Source: Setomelanomma holmii (Eukaryota > Ascomycota > Dothideomycetes > Pleosporales > Phaeosphaeriaceae). Taken from it: a stretch of 64,000 bases of DNA. Shown here in pieces: positions 12,485 to 24,388 of the stretch. The stretch's first letter is position 1, and the number at the start of each line of letters is the position of its first letter. The translations under genes were made by a program, and so were the position numbers. Under the pieces are notes generated by a model that saw only the letters and a list, made by a program, of their open reading frames with translations, ran no database searches and was not told the DNA's origin. Location: NCBI GenBank assembly GCA_010015745.1, contig ML978157.1:535713-599712 (forward strand), in the 5' to 3' direction.

Positions 12485-15400
12485 CTACATGTCAACAGTC
12501 TCATTGAAACACAATACGCCGTTTCCTTTCAAATATCCGTCCACCCCCTCAGGCGTCGCCTGCCGACGAGGATTGGCAACAGTGGGTCCAGAAGGCCCAC
12601 TGTCATCTTCCGGCGAATCTGTAATGTCGGTGACTAGGACAAGGCCAGCAGTTTTTATCGACTCCATGAGCGCGGGTGCCAGAGTCTGTCGCGTGTGTTA
12701 GCTTTCCATGCTCTGCAGCTTTATCGCTTTTCCTCACCAAAAGTCGCGAACTACATATTAGTCCCATGAAGTTGTTGTCGCGTGCGATTTGTACTGCCTC
12801 TTTGACCGAAGTTGTGGTGCGCCCGCTGCTGCGAACCACGTATGTTGACCCTGATGGAGATCTAGTCGTATCCGCACCCAGCTCGTTGCAAAGTAGAACA
12901 GGGTCTGTAAGACAAGTCAATACCTCTTCTAGCCGTAGACTGATTTCTTGGACTTACAGTTCGGCTGTTTCCAGTTCAGCACAGTGCAAATGTCCTGGTT
13001 GAACGAGCTGAATAACACGCTTCTCAGCGTACCATCAATCTCTCCAGCTCCTTGCTCCCTAAGCAATCGCGCATGCTCAAAAACAACAGTCAAAATCCTG
13101 TCTGCAAACTCATTCATGTCGTGTGTCGGACCTAACTTCAGACGCTCTTCTTCCAGTCGCGAGGGAAAGAGCACATGTAGCTCAACATGAATGTACGCTG
13201 GCAGTAACGACAAAGCGTCCTTCAGGGTAATGAATGAGGAGGCCATGGCTTGGTAGATGGCGGGTATGTCGTTCGATGTAGCGTTGCGAAGGTTGGCTGC
13301 AATTTGAGTCGCTGTGGTGGTATTTTGATGCGCTCCAATCGCGGCAAATTGGTCGTATGTTAGTATATTGACAGGAACCTCCAGGCCTTGATGGTTTATC
13401 TTCCATCTGGGATGTAGCACGGGCACACCATCTGCCGTCAGCTGCACAAACAAACGTACGTACTCGCCCGATAAACTGGATCCGGTGATCAAGGTGTGGG
13501 GCTGAGAATCAAGCTGGCTAGTCGCTTTCCAGTATGTTGCGAAGTGAGTGATCTCGAGCGGGATGCCATGGAAGGGCTTAACGACCTGGAAATCGAATGT
13601 AGCTTGGCCGATGGAACGAAGCCTTGGATCGAACAACTCGAGATGCCATCGTCCTGTACTTCTTGATCGATCTGTGAAGACTTTGGATGATGCCACGCTT
13701 CGTGCAATTACCTTGGTTCCTATCGTTGGGTAGACATCGAAGTCGATGGAGAAGGTATCGATGTTTTCGATTTGAAAGGATATGATCTTGAATTCGTCCT
13801 GAATTGGGAGGAGGATGTTTCGCGGTATCAGATCTGAGCTCTTGGAGGATATGGTAAGTCGAGCGGCAGGGTATTTCTGTGCATCATAAAAGCGAATGGC
13901 GTCTTTGCCGACCTTCTCGAAGCTAATGACCACGAACGTCTTCGTGTCCAAGAAGTTGTGCCCGTACCTTCGGAAGGGTATGATAGGTGGTGGGAGGATG
14001 AACTCGGGAATGCCTTCCGCGTCATCCCCAATGTCCATTGGGGCGGGCATCGAACTTGACATGCTGTGGGAGTCCAGCTGCGGAGACGTTTGCTTCTGTG
14101 TCATGAGTCCCACGCCCCGTCCCACAGAGGCTAACAGTCTCATGCACTCGAGATGACCTTCCCAAGTCGCATAATACATCGCAGACAAGCCTTTCTCGTC
14201 TACTATGTCTACATCAGCGCCACAGTGCAGCAGCGTCTGGAGACAATCCACGTGGCCCTCACTGGCTGAATGGAAGATTGGTGTCCACTGATACAGTTTG
14301 TCCGGCTGGTTGAGGTTGGCGCCATACTTCTGCAGCATTAGAAGCATTTCCGGACTCTTGCCGGATCTCGCAACAAGGTGTTGAGGGTACAAGCCTTCGG
14401 CATCAGGAAGCATCTCAGCGGATCGCTGAAGAAGCAGCTCCAACACCTCTAAAGATGCGTATTGACACGCAAGATTCAGCGGAACATGCTCGCCGGGTCC
14501 TAAGCGACTGATGTCGGCACCGCCCGCGAGCAGTAGCTGTACGCAGGGGAGCTTCGAGTGCACTATTGCGTGAATGAGTGGTGTAAAGCTGTCCTGGTCG
14601 CGGAAGTTCACCGTGTCGGGCGCAGTGTTGACGAGTTCTTGGACAAGCTCAACATGTCCGTGCATGCAAGCGTAATGTAATGGCAATCGGCCGTAAACAT
14701 CGGTCGAGTGAACATCGACGTTGCTGGCCAAACCGAACTTCAGCACCTCGAGGCGCCCTTTGATAGCCGCCTTATGTAAGCAATTTCGCTCATTGATTTC
14801 GTCCTCCTGTGCAAGATTGACCAAGTTTGAATCAAGCAACATCTTGAGGGCTGCTTCTGGTGCTTCCGATACAGTGTTTAGAAAAGCTCGTGAGATCTGC
14901 TCGCGCGCATCTGGCAGAGTTGACAAACGCGCCAGACACTCTTCGATCTTTCTGGAGTTTGCACTGTTGATTGCTTGCAGGAATTGGTTGTCGAGCTCGA
15001 CTCGTGCTTCAAAGGCAGGCTCAGAGACCCTAGGTGCAGCAGCTGCGAGCGGCGCTTGCACTCCCTCACCTTCTGCCCATCCTGAGAAGTCCAGAAGTGC
15101 TTGTGTCGCTTGATCTGAGAGGGTGCTGATGACTTCGCGGTTGAAGCATGGCTGGACTTCGACTGCTCTTGATAGGTAGAGTTGCTTTTCTCTCGACTGG
15201 TCTCACGTCAGTCAAGTCCGGTGTACGCGAATGGGGTACGACCATACTTTCGATGTTTTATCCCACTAGCGATGTCAGTAAGGCTTGATTCAATGCGTTT
15301 TGGCTTGATGTCTAACCTTTTTGAGGATTTTCGAAAATGCTGTTTCGTTCACTTCGACGAATTGCTGAGTTAGGTTAGCCTCTACCAACCCTCGGGCTAA

Positions 15401-16081
15401 CGCGAGCCAATCACCTCCAACTTGTTGAGATCCATGCTAAACTGCTTCAGCCCTTCCTCGAGAGCAATGTATCGTGACGATGTCTTGGACACGGACTGCG
15501 GATGTTGCTGCATCACTCTTTTCTTGTCAAGAAGGGTCGCGAGGCGTAATCGTAACTGCAATCATGGTAAGCCCTCTCCTAATAGTTCAGAGTGAGACGC
15601 ATACCTCAGCCTCTTTTTGTAGGTAGAACGTATTGACCTTTTCAAGTTCACGTTCCTGCTCTTGGTCAGAATTGGTCACCAGGAACTCGGACAAAATCTA
15701 CCACTCGAAAGAAGAATGTAGCTTTGTTGGCCTGCAGTGAGGTTTGCGGATCCAATGCCTCGCCTCCATGATTGCTCTCGCCAAGTGGAGGTATTATTGG
15801 TGTAGCGCTCAACTTCTTGATAAGCTACGTGGGATCAGTAAAAGTCAATGCTGCAGCAGGGTTGAATATGCACCTTCTTGAGTGCTTTGTAGTCCACAAA
15901 ACTGGCAGCATATTCGGGAATCTCCAATTGCCGTTTCTGGATATGCTTGCCAAACTTCCTGGAGAAGCGCGCTGAGTCAGTCGAGTCATCCTTAGGTTTG
16001 AGACTGGTTGATGAAGCAGACTTCTTCAATGCCACAAGTGGGCGAAGTTGAAGAGACTCCATATCATCGCAAAACGTACAT
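12485..16081 (-). CDS. PHO81: PHO81/NUC-2 phosphate regulator: SPX, ankyrin repeats, GDPD-like domain
   Basis: Ten coding exons (minus): 16080-16081, 15874-15958, 15702-15824, 15605-15655, 15415-15555, 15317-15364, 15248-15265, 12958-15196, 12738-12904, 12485-12685. The sum is 3075 nt, 1024 aa. The first coding exon is only the AT of the start codon; a 121-nt intron (15959-16079, GTACGT...CCAG) separates it from G-AAG-TTT-GGC, giving the canonical SPX start MKFGKHIQ. The SPX domain (about 1-200) ends in RAVEVQPCFNREVI. Ankyrin repeats cover about 290-500 (LHKAAIKGRLEVL, GRLPLHYACMHGHVELV, GLSAMYYATWEGHLECM). A glycerophosphodiester-phosphodiesterase-like fold runs from about 630 to the end (TVLNWKQPNYPVLLCNELG, LKGNGVLCFNETVDM). 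Family role: inhibits the Pho80-Pho85 CDK under phosphate starvation, with SPX reading inositol pyrophosphates. An alternative in-frame start at 16194 is discussed in the rejected list. Confidence 0.92.
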
Positions 16082-17503
16082 TGTGCTAGCGATAGAACGA
16101 AAGTCCCCAGTTGCTTCTTAGGGCCTTGACGGCGGAGCGCAGATGATGCACAATCCCTAGATCCTGGTCTGCTTCGTGATGTAAGACTAACCATACAGGA
16201 GGAGCGATGACAGGTGTGCGCTTGTCAGCCGACGCCTATTCGGTGGTTGATCGGAGAAAAAGTAACAAAAAGAGGTGAGGCTCCTCTGTGGCAGGTCTAG
16301 GTAATGGACGTGCGTCGTTGGCAGGAGTGTCGAGAAGTGAAGTCACGCAGGTCGCAGTAAGGACCCTCGTCAGACTGGACAGTTCAACCCAGTGGCTCGC
16401 GTAGACCTACGCCGGACGGTGGGTTAGCAGAATTTTCGAGATGCCGAAAGAAGTGTAATGATGCCGAGGGCTCATTGCAAAAGGGCTACAAGATTGTGCA
16501 TACACTGGCTTGAGAGCGATGTGCCCATGTCGTGAAGAGGTTGGATCAGTCCGGCGAATGAGAAGCCGTGAATTCGCCACGGGGGTTGCCAGAGCTGCTC
16601 ACAGCTACACTCGCTCAGCGCTGGCAGGGGACAGGGGCAGCCTCGTATGTGGACAATCTGCCGAACCTTAGGCAGAGCGTTAGGGCGCTGTGAAGGCTAA
16701 AGGCGCCGCCAATCGACGAATTCGAGGTGCAGAAATCCTTACGTAACGGCAGCTAGTCCCGCCTCGGAAGCTCTGCCGTGACGCGAAGGAACCACACCAT
16801 GGTAAGGCTGCACGATACCCGCCATATGCGCAGGGTCCACCATAAATACTACTATCATGTGTAAGAAGAACTGTATCAGACGTGCGGCTCCAATATCAAT
16901 CAAGTAGGTGCAAGCTGGATCTCCACGGACGACAGAGGCGAAGAAGGCAGGAAGCATGCAGCCGGTAGGAGGTTCGTCATACTGCATTCCTATGCCCCTG
17001 TCTCGAGCAGACACCATATGCATCATGTATACGTGGGGCGGGCCGAGGAGAGTCATATGCAGACGTGCCGTCATCTGGGTCGAGTCAATTGGCACGTTGC
17101 TCCATGGTCATCGAGTTTACTTGTGAATGTATTCTTCGCCTCTGAGGCGCTGCTGCTAGGATAGTACACCTGCAATATCCTATACTTTTTGGTCTGCAGA
17201 TCGAGCTATGCTGTCTCCAATGCAGCTATGTGTCCATGCATGAAACTAACTGAAAAGGTCTATGGGGTATGAGACCGCTTGAAAGAAACCAAGACCTTGT
17301 TCTGAAATCACAATGCGCAACGGACGCTGTCCCTCCCAGCCAGCGCAACACGGCTATACCCCCTTTCATCTCAGTGACGATAGAAACCTCATCCGTCCAG
17401 GTCAGCCGACGGACTACAGCAGGAAGTCTCCGATATCAGTGGACTGAGTCTGTAGATCGAATGGTGTGCGCGTGGCGATTGCCAAATCCAACTCATCATT
17501 GAG
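16082..17503. other. Intergenic, PHO81 5' region and CRM1 3' flank
   Basis: 1.4 kb. The part next to PHO81 should hold its promoter and 5' UTR; I see no CACGTG Pho4/NUC-1-type box close to the start. Open frames such as 16739-17095 (minus) show no family resemblance. Confidence 0.5.
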
Positions 17504-20500
17504 TCACAATTCATCGTCGTCCATCTCGGACGGCTTGAGCAGGCCGCCGACCTTCATGGCTCGCTCGCGTTCCTCCTCCTTTGCCTTGTTCGCCGCTTGC
17601 TCGCGCTCTTCCGCAAAGAGCTCAGCGTTGTCGCCAGAAAATTCTTTGAGTGAGATGAGGAAGTCGCGCAGGATGACCTTGAAGCGGTTGAGGTCGGAGT
17701 TGGTCGCAAACAGTCCGTCGATGAAAGATGCGATTTGGGCACTGAGACTGATTAGCGGTGTAGCAGATCATCTTTTGAATCACCTTACGTCTGGAGATTG
17801 GGGAAGGCAGTTGCGAGCAAGTTGCCAACGAAATTTCGGAGGAATTCACGATTTGGCGTACCCGTAGGTGCCATATCTGGTGATGTGTAAATCGGACCTC
17901 GCAATTTGTCAGAATCGACCAGCCAGAACATCTTGGCCAGCAGCATCGACTGAGACTTGAAGCCAGCCTTGTGATCGCTGTCAGTGACGACAAAGAACAC
18001 ATCCTGCAGAATTGTAGTGAAGAAGGTTTGGAAGAAGGCGTTGCAAGTCTGCTCGTCCGTATCGGCCATGTTCGAGACCAACTCGAAACACATTGAGAGT
18101 CCTGCGCTCTCCACTTCGCGGTTGTCGTGCTTGCTGGCCCACATGCAAGAGTCAATAACGAACTTGAAGGAGCGTGCATCGAGCCTCAATAGCGCAGGGA
18201 AGCACCGTAAGTTGATCGTGCGAAGGAGCTTGAAGAACTCCACTCGGTGTTCGGGGTATTCCGAGAAGTCTTTGTTGATCATATCCAGCGTGCATTCAAA
18301 CACGCTGTCCATGATGTTAATGATCTGATCTTCCATCATGCTCTGTTCATAGTTAGCAGGTGGTTCAAGAATCGCTGAGCGAGGCCGACCATGTGTTTGC
18401 TCAGATTGGGTCTCCAACGTACATGTAGCTTGTTGATGATGGTTGTCATCACATTCAAGACTTCCGCCTCACGCGCGTCTGGAACGTTGTTCTTGTAGTC
18501 GATCAGTACAGCCTCAAGAAGCTTCGGTACAATGTTGTTGTGGATCATTTCCAAGTCATCAGCCTTCTCCACGTAGGTGTTGATGAGCTTCAAGATCTCC
18601 TTCTTGATCGTTCGGAGCCCTCGTACTTTGGGCATCTTTGTGGCGATGTTGCCTTCCCGCTGTACAGCCTCATCAATGAGTTGAGAGCTGGCTCGGTACA
18701 TAGTCAACATATCGAAGTAGATACGCCCAATCTGTGGGTAGAAGTAGGATCCTATCGAGCCGCACGCTGCAACATTGGTCTTCATGATATTGCCAACGAT
18801 CTTGATGACCTCTGCATCTTGTAAGCAGGCGGGGTTCTGGTTAGCCTGGGCGATGATATTGTCCCAAGCGGAATTCGGCAACGCCATGAGATCGTGGATG
18901 AGGCGTTCTTGCATGCTCTTCTGCCCCTGCGCACTGATCATGTAGCCACATGCCTCGTAGAATGTATGCACTTGTTGAGGCGAGAGATCTGCAGTGATTT
19001 TTCGCAGGTTTCGAACAATCTCGTCGATGAATGGCTCGGTCTCGCCAGGTTGTAGCGCAACGAAGTGGCGTCGACACTTGTTCGCAATCTTGATGAATGT
19101 GTCGCAAGCCATGTCTTGAACTCCTTCGTGAGTCTCATGCATGAATTCGAACAGCTTGTTGACCACAGTCTTGAGGAACTTCCAGTGCGCTTTTAGGAAT
19201 CGAGGGTACTGGCCAACAATGTACATAATGTTGCTGGCGACGACGGCCTTGTTGTCTTTTCCTCGCTTCATTTCGGTCAGACCCAGTAGATCTTTAATGA
19301 CGGTAACCAAAAACCGTTTTTCTGTCTCTTCGTTCATGGCGCCGGAGATTGATCCGATGGCCCAGCAAAGGGTGTTGCAATTGGCCCATGACCATTCCGT
19401 TCCATCTACCTGTCGTGCCAGCTTCTCGGACATGATTTGTTCGGTATCATTTACGTCCAAGTGAGTGAGGAACACCAAACACTCTCTCGTCGACTTGTAG
19501 AGCTGAATCGTGTCACTCTCCTTGACAAATTCGCGGACAATTTCGCCTTCATCATTCTCAACGATGAGCACTTCCTCAGGCCTGACCATCTTTTCAATCA
19601 TGACCGTGCGCAAGTTCGATAGAATCTCGGTGTACTTGTTCTTCCTAAGAGGGTAGTTCGCCATCATGCTAGAATCACGGTTACCGCCAGTCGTGATCCC
19701 CATGTTGAGGAGTGGATTCATGTCGGTGATGGGCAGAGCCTGCATCTCGTCGTAGAGCTCCGATACCAGCTTTGTCCAGTACTCCAAACAGATCTTGAAG
19801 ATCTCCCGATCATCAATCTGACTTATCCGGATAAGATAGAAATGGCCGTGTGTGAGGAAATCCCTGTTCATTAGATTCTCGATGACGTTGAGATGCATGG
19901 TGAAGAAGTTGGTGAGGAAAAGCGCCAGATTCAGTACGAACTCTTGGTCCCTGCTATTGCTCGACGCGTAGGTGCTCTTCAGATCCAGCGAAAGAGGTAT
20001 AATCTTCGAGATCGCAGTCAGCGTCTCCGTGAACATGGAGACGAGCTTGTCGTCGTACGCGGGCTCGGTGTGTAGACCTGCGATCTCAGTCAAGCACTTC
20101 AGAGTAATGTTGCGGAAGTCGGGCACTTCAAGGAAGCGGCTGCGAAGAGTCTCGATGAGGCTCTGACCGCTAGGTGGTGTCTCGAAGATGTAGCCGAGTG
20201 GGATCCAGTTGAGGAAGCGCAAGAGTGTCTCGAGCGTCGCCTTGATGAGCGAGGCTTCTGTAGCCGTGCGCAGGACTTCCGAGCACAATTGGTATATGGA
20301 TGTGAACTCGTCGCACATGCTCTGCTTCAGCTCTCTGCGCTTGGATGAGGTCATCTGTTCTTCGGAGTAATCAAAAACCTCCTCGGACAGAAGCCGCAAG
20401 ATCACCATGTTGTTCTCGCATATGCCCAGGCTGCTGTGACACGATGAGATGATCTCGTTGATGAAGGTAGGCCAGTTGTGAGGCCATTCTTGCTTGAGAA

Positions 20501-21065
20501 CAGACACGAGGACGAGATTCAGCTTGTTCAGAAGCGTACGATCGGTGCGGCGGCTATCGTCGTTGTTCGAGAGCTGGATGATGAAGTTTACGATAAAGTT
20601 GCGGATACCTGTGATGTTAGTAACATAAGAACAGAGGTGAGCGCGATCGTACCTTGACATTGGTCGCGAGGCAGAACTTTCCATCTAGTCATGATTACAT
20701 TGTCGAGAACCTGCAGTCCGAGGTCTGCGCACGATTAGCGTCAAACAACGTAGCCATCCATTATCCTGCAACTTACACTTTGTCTGAGGGTACTGCGCTT
20801 CCTGGAGGATCTTGTCGACCAGAAGCCACGCATCTGGATTCTCTTTGAACTGTCTAAGCGTGAGCGGCAATGCTTGAGGAGGGCGAGGCTGGTTGGTTGC
20901 GAACCTGATTCAGAGTAGCCTGAGCTTGTTTTTGCTGTTGACGGACATGTCAGCCAAAATTATGTCCGCGCAGTCTACAAGCGACATTCCTGTACATACA
21001 GTGTCGCCGCGGCCCTCGTAGAAGGCTCGCACCGTGCCATCGAGCTCATCGATTGACAAAGACAT
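17504..21065 (-). CDS. CRM1: Exportin-1 (CRM1/Xpo1)
   Basis: Seven coding exons (minus): 21000-21065, 20905-20934, 20777-20849, 20653-20724, 18423-20608, 17789-18342, 17504-17741. The total is 3219 nt, 1072 aa, the normal length for CRM1. The N-terminus MSLSIDELDGTVRAFYEG is followed by the importin-beta N-terminal region (NQFKENPDAWLLVDKILQEA, LGLQVLDNVIMTRWKVLPR) and then HEAT repeats. The cargo-groove segment reads CWAIGSISGAMNEETEKRF, then DLLGLTEMKRGKDNKAV. The position of the human leptomycin-reactive Cys528 is Thr here (residue 525). The acidic C-terminus ends MDDDEL. CRM1 with RanGTP exports proteins carrying Leu-rich signals through the nuclear pore. The first four exons are very short (66, 30, 73, 72 nt). 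Confidence 0.96.
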
Positions 21066-21709
21066 GGCGGGCAGCAGCGCGGCGGGAGGGGCTCCCGATC
21101 AGCCTGTTCGGCGTCTTTGTGTTCCAAGGAGCTCAGTACTAGCCTCACAGATCGGGTTTGACGTGTATACGCGCAGTAGAGGAGGTGCGTGGTGGGGAGG
21201 CGCGGGCAGATGCGTTGCCTTGAAGAGGTATGCGAAGAGGATAGTGGGGCAAGCGGTGGCAGGACCGCGATGCGGGCACCTTGGACGGGCGGGTCGGTGA
21301 GAGATTTAGGCTTGGCGGTCGGCGCACTCAATACAAAGCCTTCAAGCAAGCTAGTTGCTGTTTGTAGGAGCTTCCAGGCTGACGTCGTGGGAGAGGCACG
21401 GCGGGCGTGAAGAAGCGCGTGTGCACGCACGCCGTGCCGAGACCGACTAGCGCCTAGCTAGAGCGGGTAACAGCACCGCCCATCTCTACTCTCTGATCAT
21501 GAACGGCGAGAGACTTGACTTGAGCTTTACATGCATTACTAATCAATAAACATGGTGAAAGCAGACTATGTTTGAGGAGCAAGCGGCTCAGAGGAATGCA
21601 GACGGTCTGCAACCATAACACGAATCACGGTCGAGCTATTCCGAACCCCCGCAAATTTCCAAGATTGTATACACATGTGGTGCCGAGCTTCTTGCACCAT
21701 TGTCATCTC
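21066..21709. other. Intergenic: CRM1 promoter and 3' flank of the kelch gene
   Basis: 644 bp with no convincing gene. Short GC-rich open frames occur on both strands just upstream of CRM1 but are not family-like. Confidence 0.5.
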
Positions 21710-24388
21710 CTATTGCTGTCGTCTTCTCTGTGCTTCCTCCAAGTCCATCATGTATTCCATGTGGTTGCTAGTCGGTGTCGTCCTTGAGTTCTCATAAGGT
21801 GCATGCTCTCTGGTAGGCACTGGATGTGCGTAGAATTGAGCTGGGGTTGTCATTGCACTCATGTTCGGCGTGTTTCCATGCTGGGTCTCGCCACTGTACT
21901 GTGTCCCCGTTGGACTTCCCCTATGGTCTGTAGGAGAAGGTCGAGGGTGCGCTAGATACTGCTCTTGATCCGGGGGCGGCGGGTAGTAGACCTGATGCTG
22001 CGGAGGAGCACTAAATGGGTGGTGTGGAGAGGTAGGCGAGGTGTGAGGGTATTGCTGTGATCCCAAGGGCGCATGTGGCAATGGGCCTGAATGCTGGCTC
22101 CAAGACTCGTGTTGTTCGTTGTTTGCTCCATGATCGCTCGGGAGAAATAGCTCTTGGTGATGGTGGGGTGATCTCGGCGAATGAAGTGGCTGGCTGTATG
22201 CGGTTTCCTGTGCCGGGTGGTATGATGTGGTCTGGTACTGCTGTGGCGGCAGCGGAGCGTGCAGTGAAGAATGTTCGTAACTTGTAGTTCGTGATTGCCC
22301 TGCAGCGATTCCAGAATGAGAAGATTGGTCGTTGGAGAATGATCGTTCGTGAGCGGTGACATATTTGCTAGTACCTGTCGTTTCCATTTCCTGTGGGAAG
22401 GGTGTTACGTCAAGTTCGGCGGGTGGTGCGTTGACACGCTCTTGACGCGGTTGCTCTTTTCCCGCTTTCTTCCGACGGTGAAGACAAAAGAGGATCAAGC
22501 ACAATATTGCTATCAAGACGGCAAGGCCACCGACTACACCCCCAGCTATTGCTCCGATGTTGGTCTTTTTAGAGCTTGATGTAGGGCTGGGGCTCGAAGT
22601 CACTGGGAGCGCCCGTGTTGCGGCTCGAGGAGCGAAAGATGGGTTTAGCTTGTAGTATACTCGAAGGTCGTTGGAATCCCAAGTTGCAGGGGCAGTCACC
22701 GTTGCACCACCAGTTGTCCTTCTGCATGTTAGCAATGAGCCGAGCAACAGCGCCTAGAGTGTGACTTACCCCCCTCCAATCGCTGAAACCACCAAGGTCG
22801 GTACGGCATAGCTCGACCGCTGGGGATCGTATTTGTCCCATAGCCCGTTCTCTTCCTTCCCGGTGTTATTACCCAAGACCATGTTATGCTGTCCTTGCGC
22901 GTCAGGCTGGTCGCAATCGCCGAATGTGGTATTGGGAAACCAGCCACCGATGACTATCATTTGATCCGGACTGACGACATTCGCGCTACATCCACCATGT
23001 CCGAATTGGTTGGTGTCTGCACCGCCGAGAGGGTATCCCTTGATCCACTTGAATGAGGGCAGGGACAGGATGTAGACATCGTCGAATGCAGCGGGTGTAC
23101 CGAATCCATATCCTCCGTACAGGTATCTAGGTAATAAATGTCAGCAACGAAAATTGTGCATCGAGTCATGAAGACAGAGAAGCCGGTCCCATGAGCAGCA
23201 ATGGCACAGTGTCGCAATGTGGGTGAGAATTGACTCTTGTGGAAGAAAGAAGTGACGTACATATTGAAGGAAGATTTGTCGTCCGGCCAAGTCACTCCTG
23301 CACAGAACTGCCTTCGCGCCAGAGGTATGTCGCCCGTTGCAGTTTGCGAATACCACTTGCCAGAATTGACATCGTATATTTGGATTTTCTAACCTCAGGT
23401 CAGACACGAGAACGTCATTAAAACGAATGCCATACATTCATAGGTGCCTGTTGGAATTGTAAGTGTTTGTGCCGTAGAGATTTTGGTGCAGTACTTACAG
23501 CATTATAGCTACCATTACGATAGGGATCTTCAATGCCACCGAAATAGATGAGAACACCACCATCCGAGACAGGCAAGAAGACCATCTGTCCCTCAGCTCT
23601 TCCAATTCCATCAGGGTGAGTACTGTTCTTCAAGTTGCCGGTCGTGAAGTTGAACTGAACGATGCCTAAGGTAAAGGTACGAAGTCAGTGTATGTCGCAC
23701 ATCACCTCGTACACCAACACTTACTGCTGAGAGTAATTGGCGGTCCCTTCCAACCTGGTGTCGTTTTGTTACTAACCCAGCCGCCGTAGTAAAAACCGAG
23801 CCCGCGAGCCTCGGCCTGTGTCCCAGCGCCGTATGCAGGCCGCTGCCAGTTTTTGTCGCTGCTAATCGGATTCGTATTGTTCCATTGGTTGAGCAGTGCA
23901 TCATACGTCCACATGCTGAAATCCTTGGGGGCGTCGCCATCCGCGAACTCCCCTCCAAACTGGTAGAAGCATTTGTTTGTTTCGTCGGCCCACAGAACTC
24001 CTCCCGATAGACTGGGTATGTTCGCTGGTTTGGATAGATTAGAGTGTTGTAAGGGAAAGCCAGTATCGGAGCGAGAATTCAAGTCGCTGAACAGCAGCCA
24101 TTCATCTGGAGATCATGTGAGCTGCTATAAGAAATACGCGAGCATATCGTAGGCTACCTACTCGTGTAGTTGTATGCTAAGGTGTTGTACGCGACGCGAC
24201 CGCCATCGATGTAGAGTCGGTCATCGATCACGGCAGTTCCATGGGCCCACCTTCGACAGCTACTACTCGTGAGTCGGAGTTTGGCGTTGTCAGGCCGTCA
24301 ATACTCACAAGTCGAGAATAGGGTCATCCTGTAACGACAGCGCAACGAGAGTAAGCACAACACACAGACGAAAGGTAGTAAACGCCAT
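21710..24388 (-). CDS. Kelch-repeat single-pass membrane protein
   Basis: Eight coding exons (minus): 24309-24388, 24162-24259, 23725-24105, 23499-23665, 23436-23447, 23261-23388, 22770-23126, 21710-22721. They total 2235 nt, 744 aa. A signal peptide opens the protein (MAFTTFRLCVVLTLVALSLQ). Kelch/galactose-oxidase-type repeats follow: FCRRWAHGTAVIDDRLYIDGG, GGVLWADETNKCFYQFGGEF, FYYGGWVSN, GGVLIYFGGIED, IYLYGGYGFGTPAAFDDVYIL and MIVIGGWFPN. One transmembrane helix (about 463-488, GGLAVLIAILCLILFCL) precedes HRRKK and a long cytosolic tail rich in Pro, His, Tyr and Gln. It is a fungal family without a firm function; a cell-surface sensor or wall-contact role is only a guess. Exon 23436-23447 is just 12 nt (Ala-Pro-Met-Asn). 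Confidence 0.85.

Noticed and set aside
16082..16194. Upstream in-frame ATG at 16194 as the normal PHO81 start, giving MVSLTSRSRPG... and no first intron.
   Set aside because: The extension has no family counterpart, whereas splicing AT|G gives the exact SPX start MKFGKHIQ. Kept only as a possible intron-retention form.
16739..17095. 118-codon minus-strand frame with Met-rich sequence.
   Set aside because: No family resemblance and no supporting exon or promoter features.
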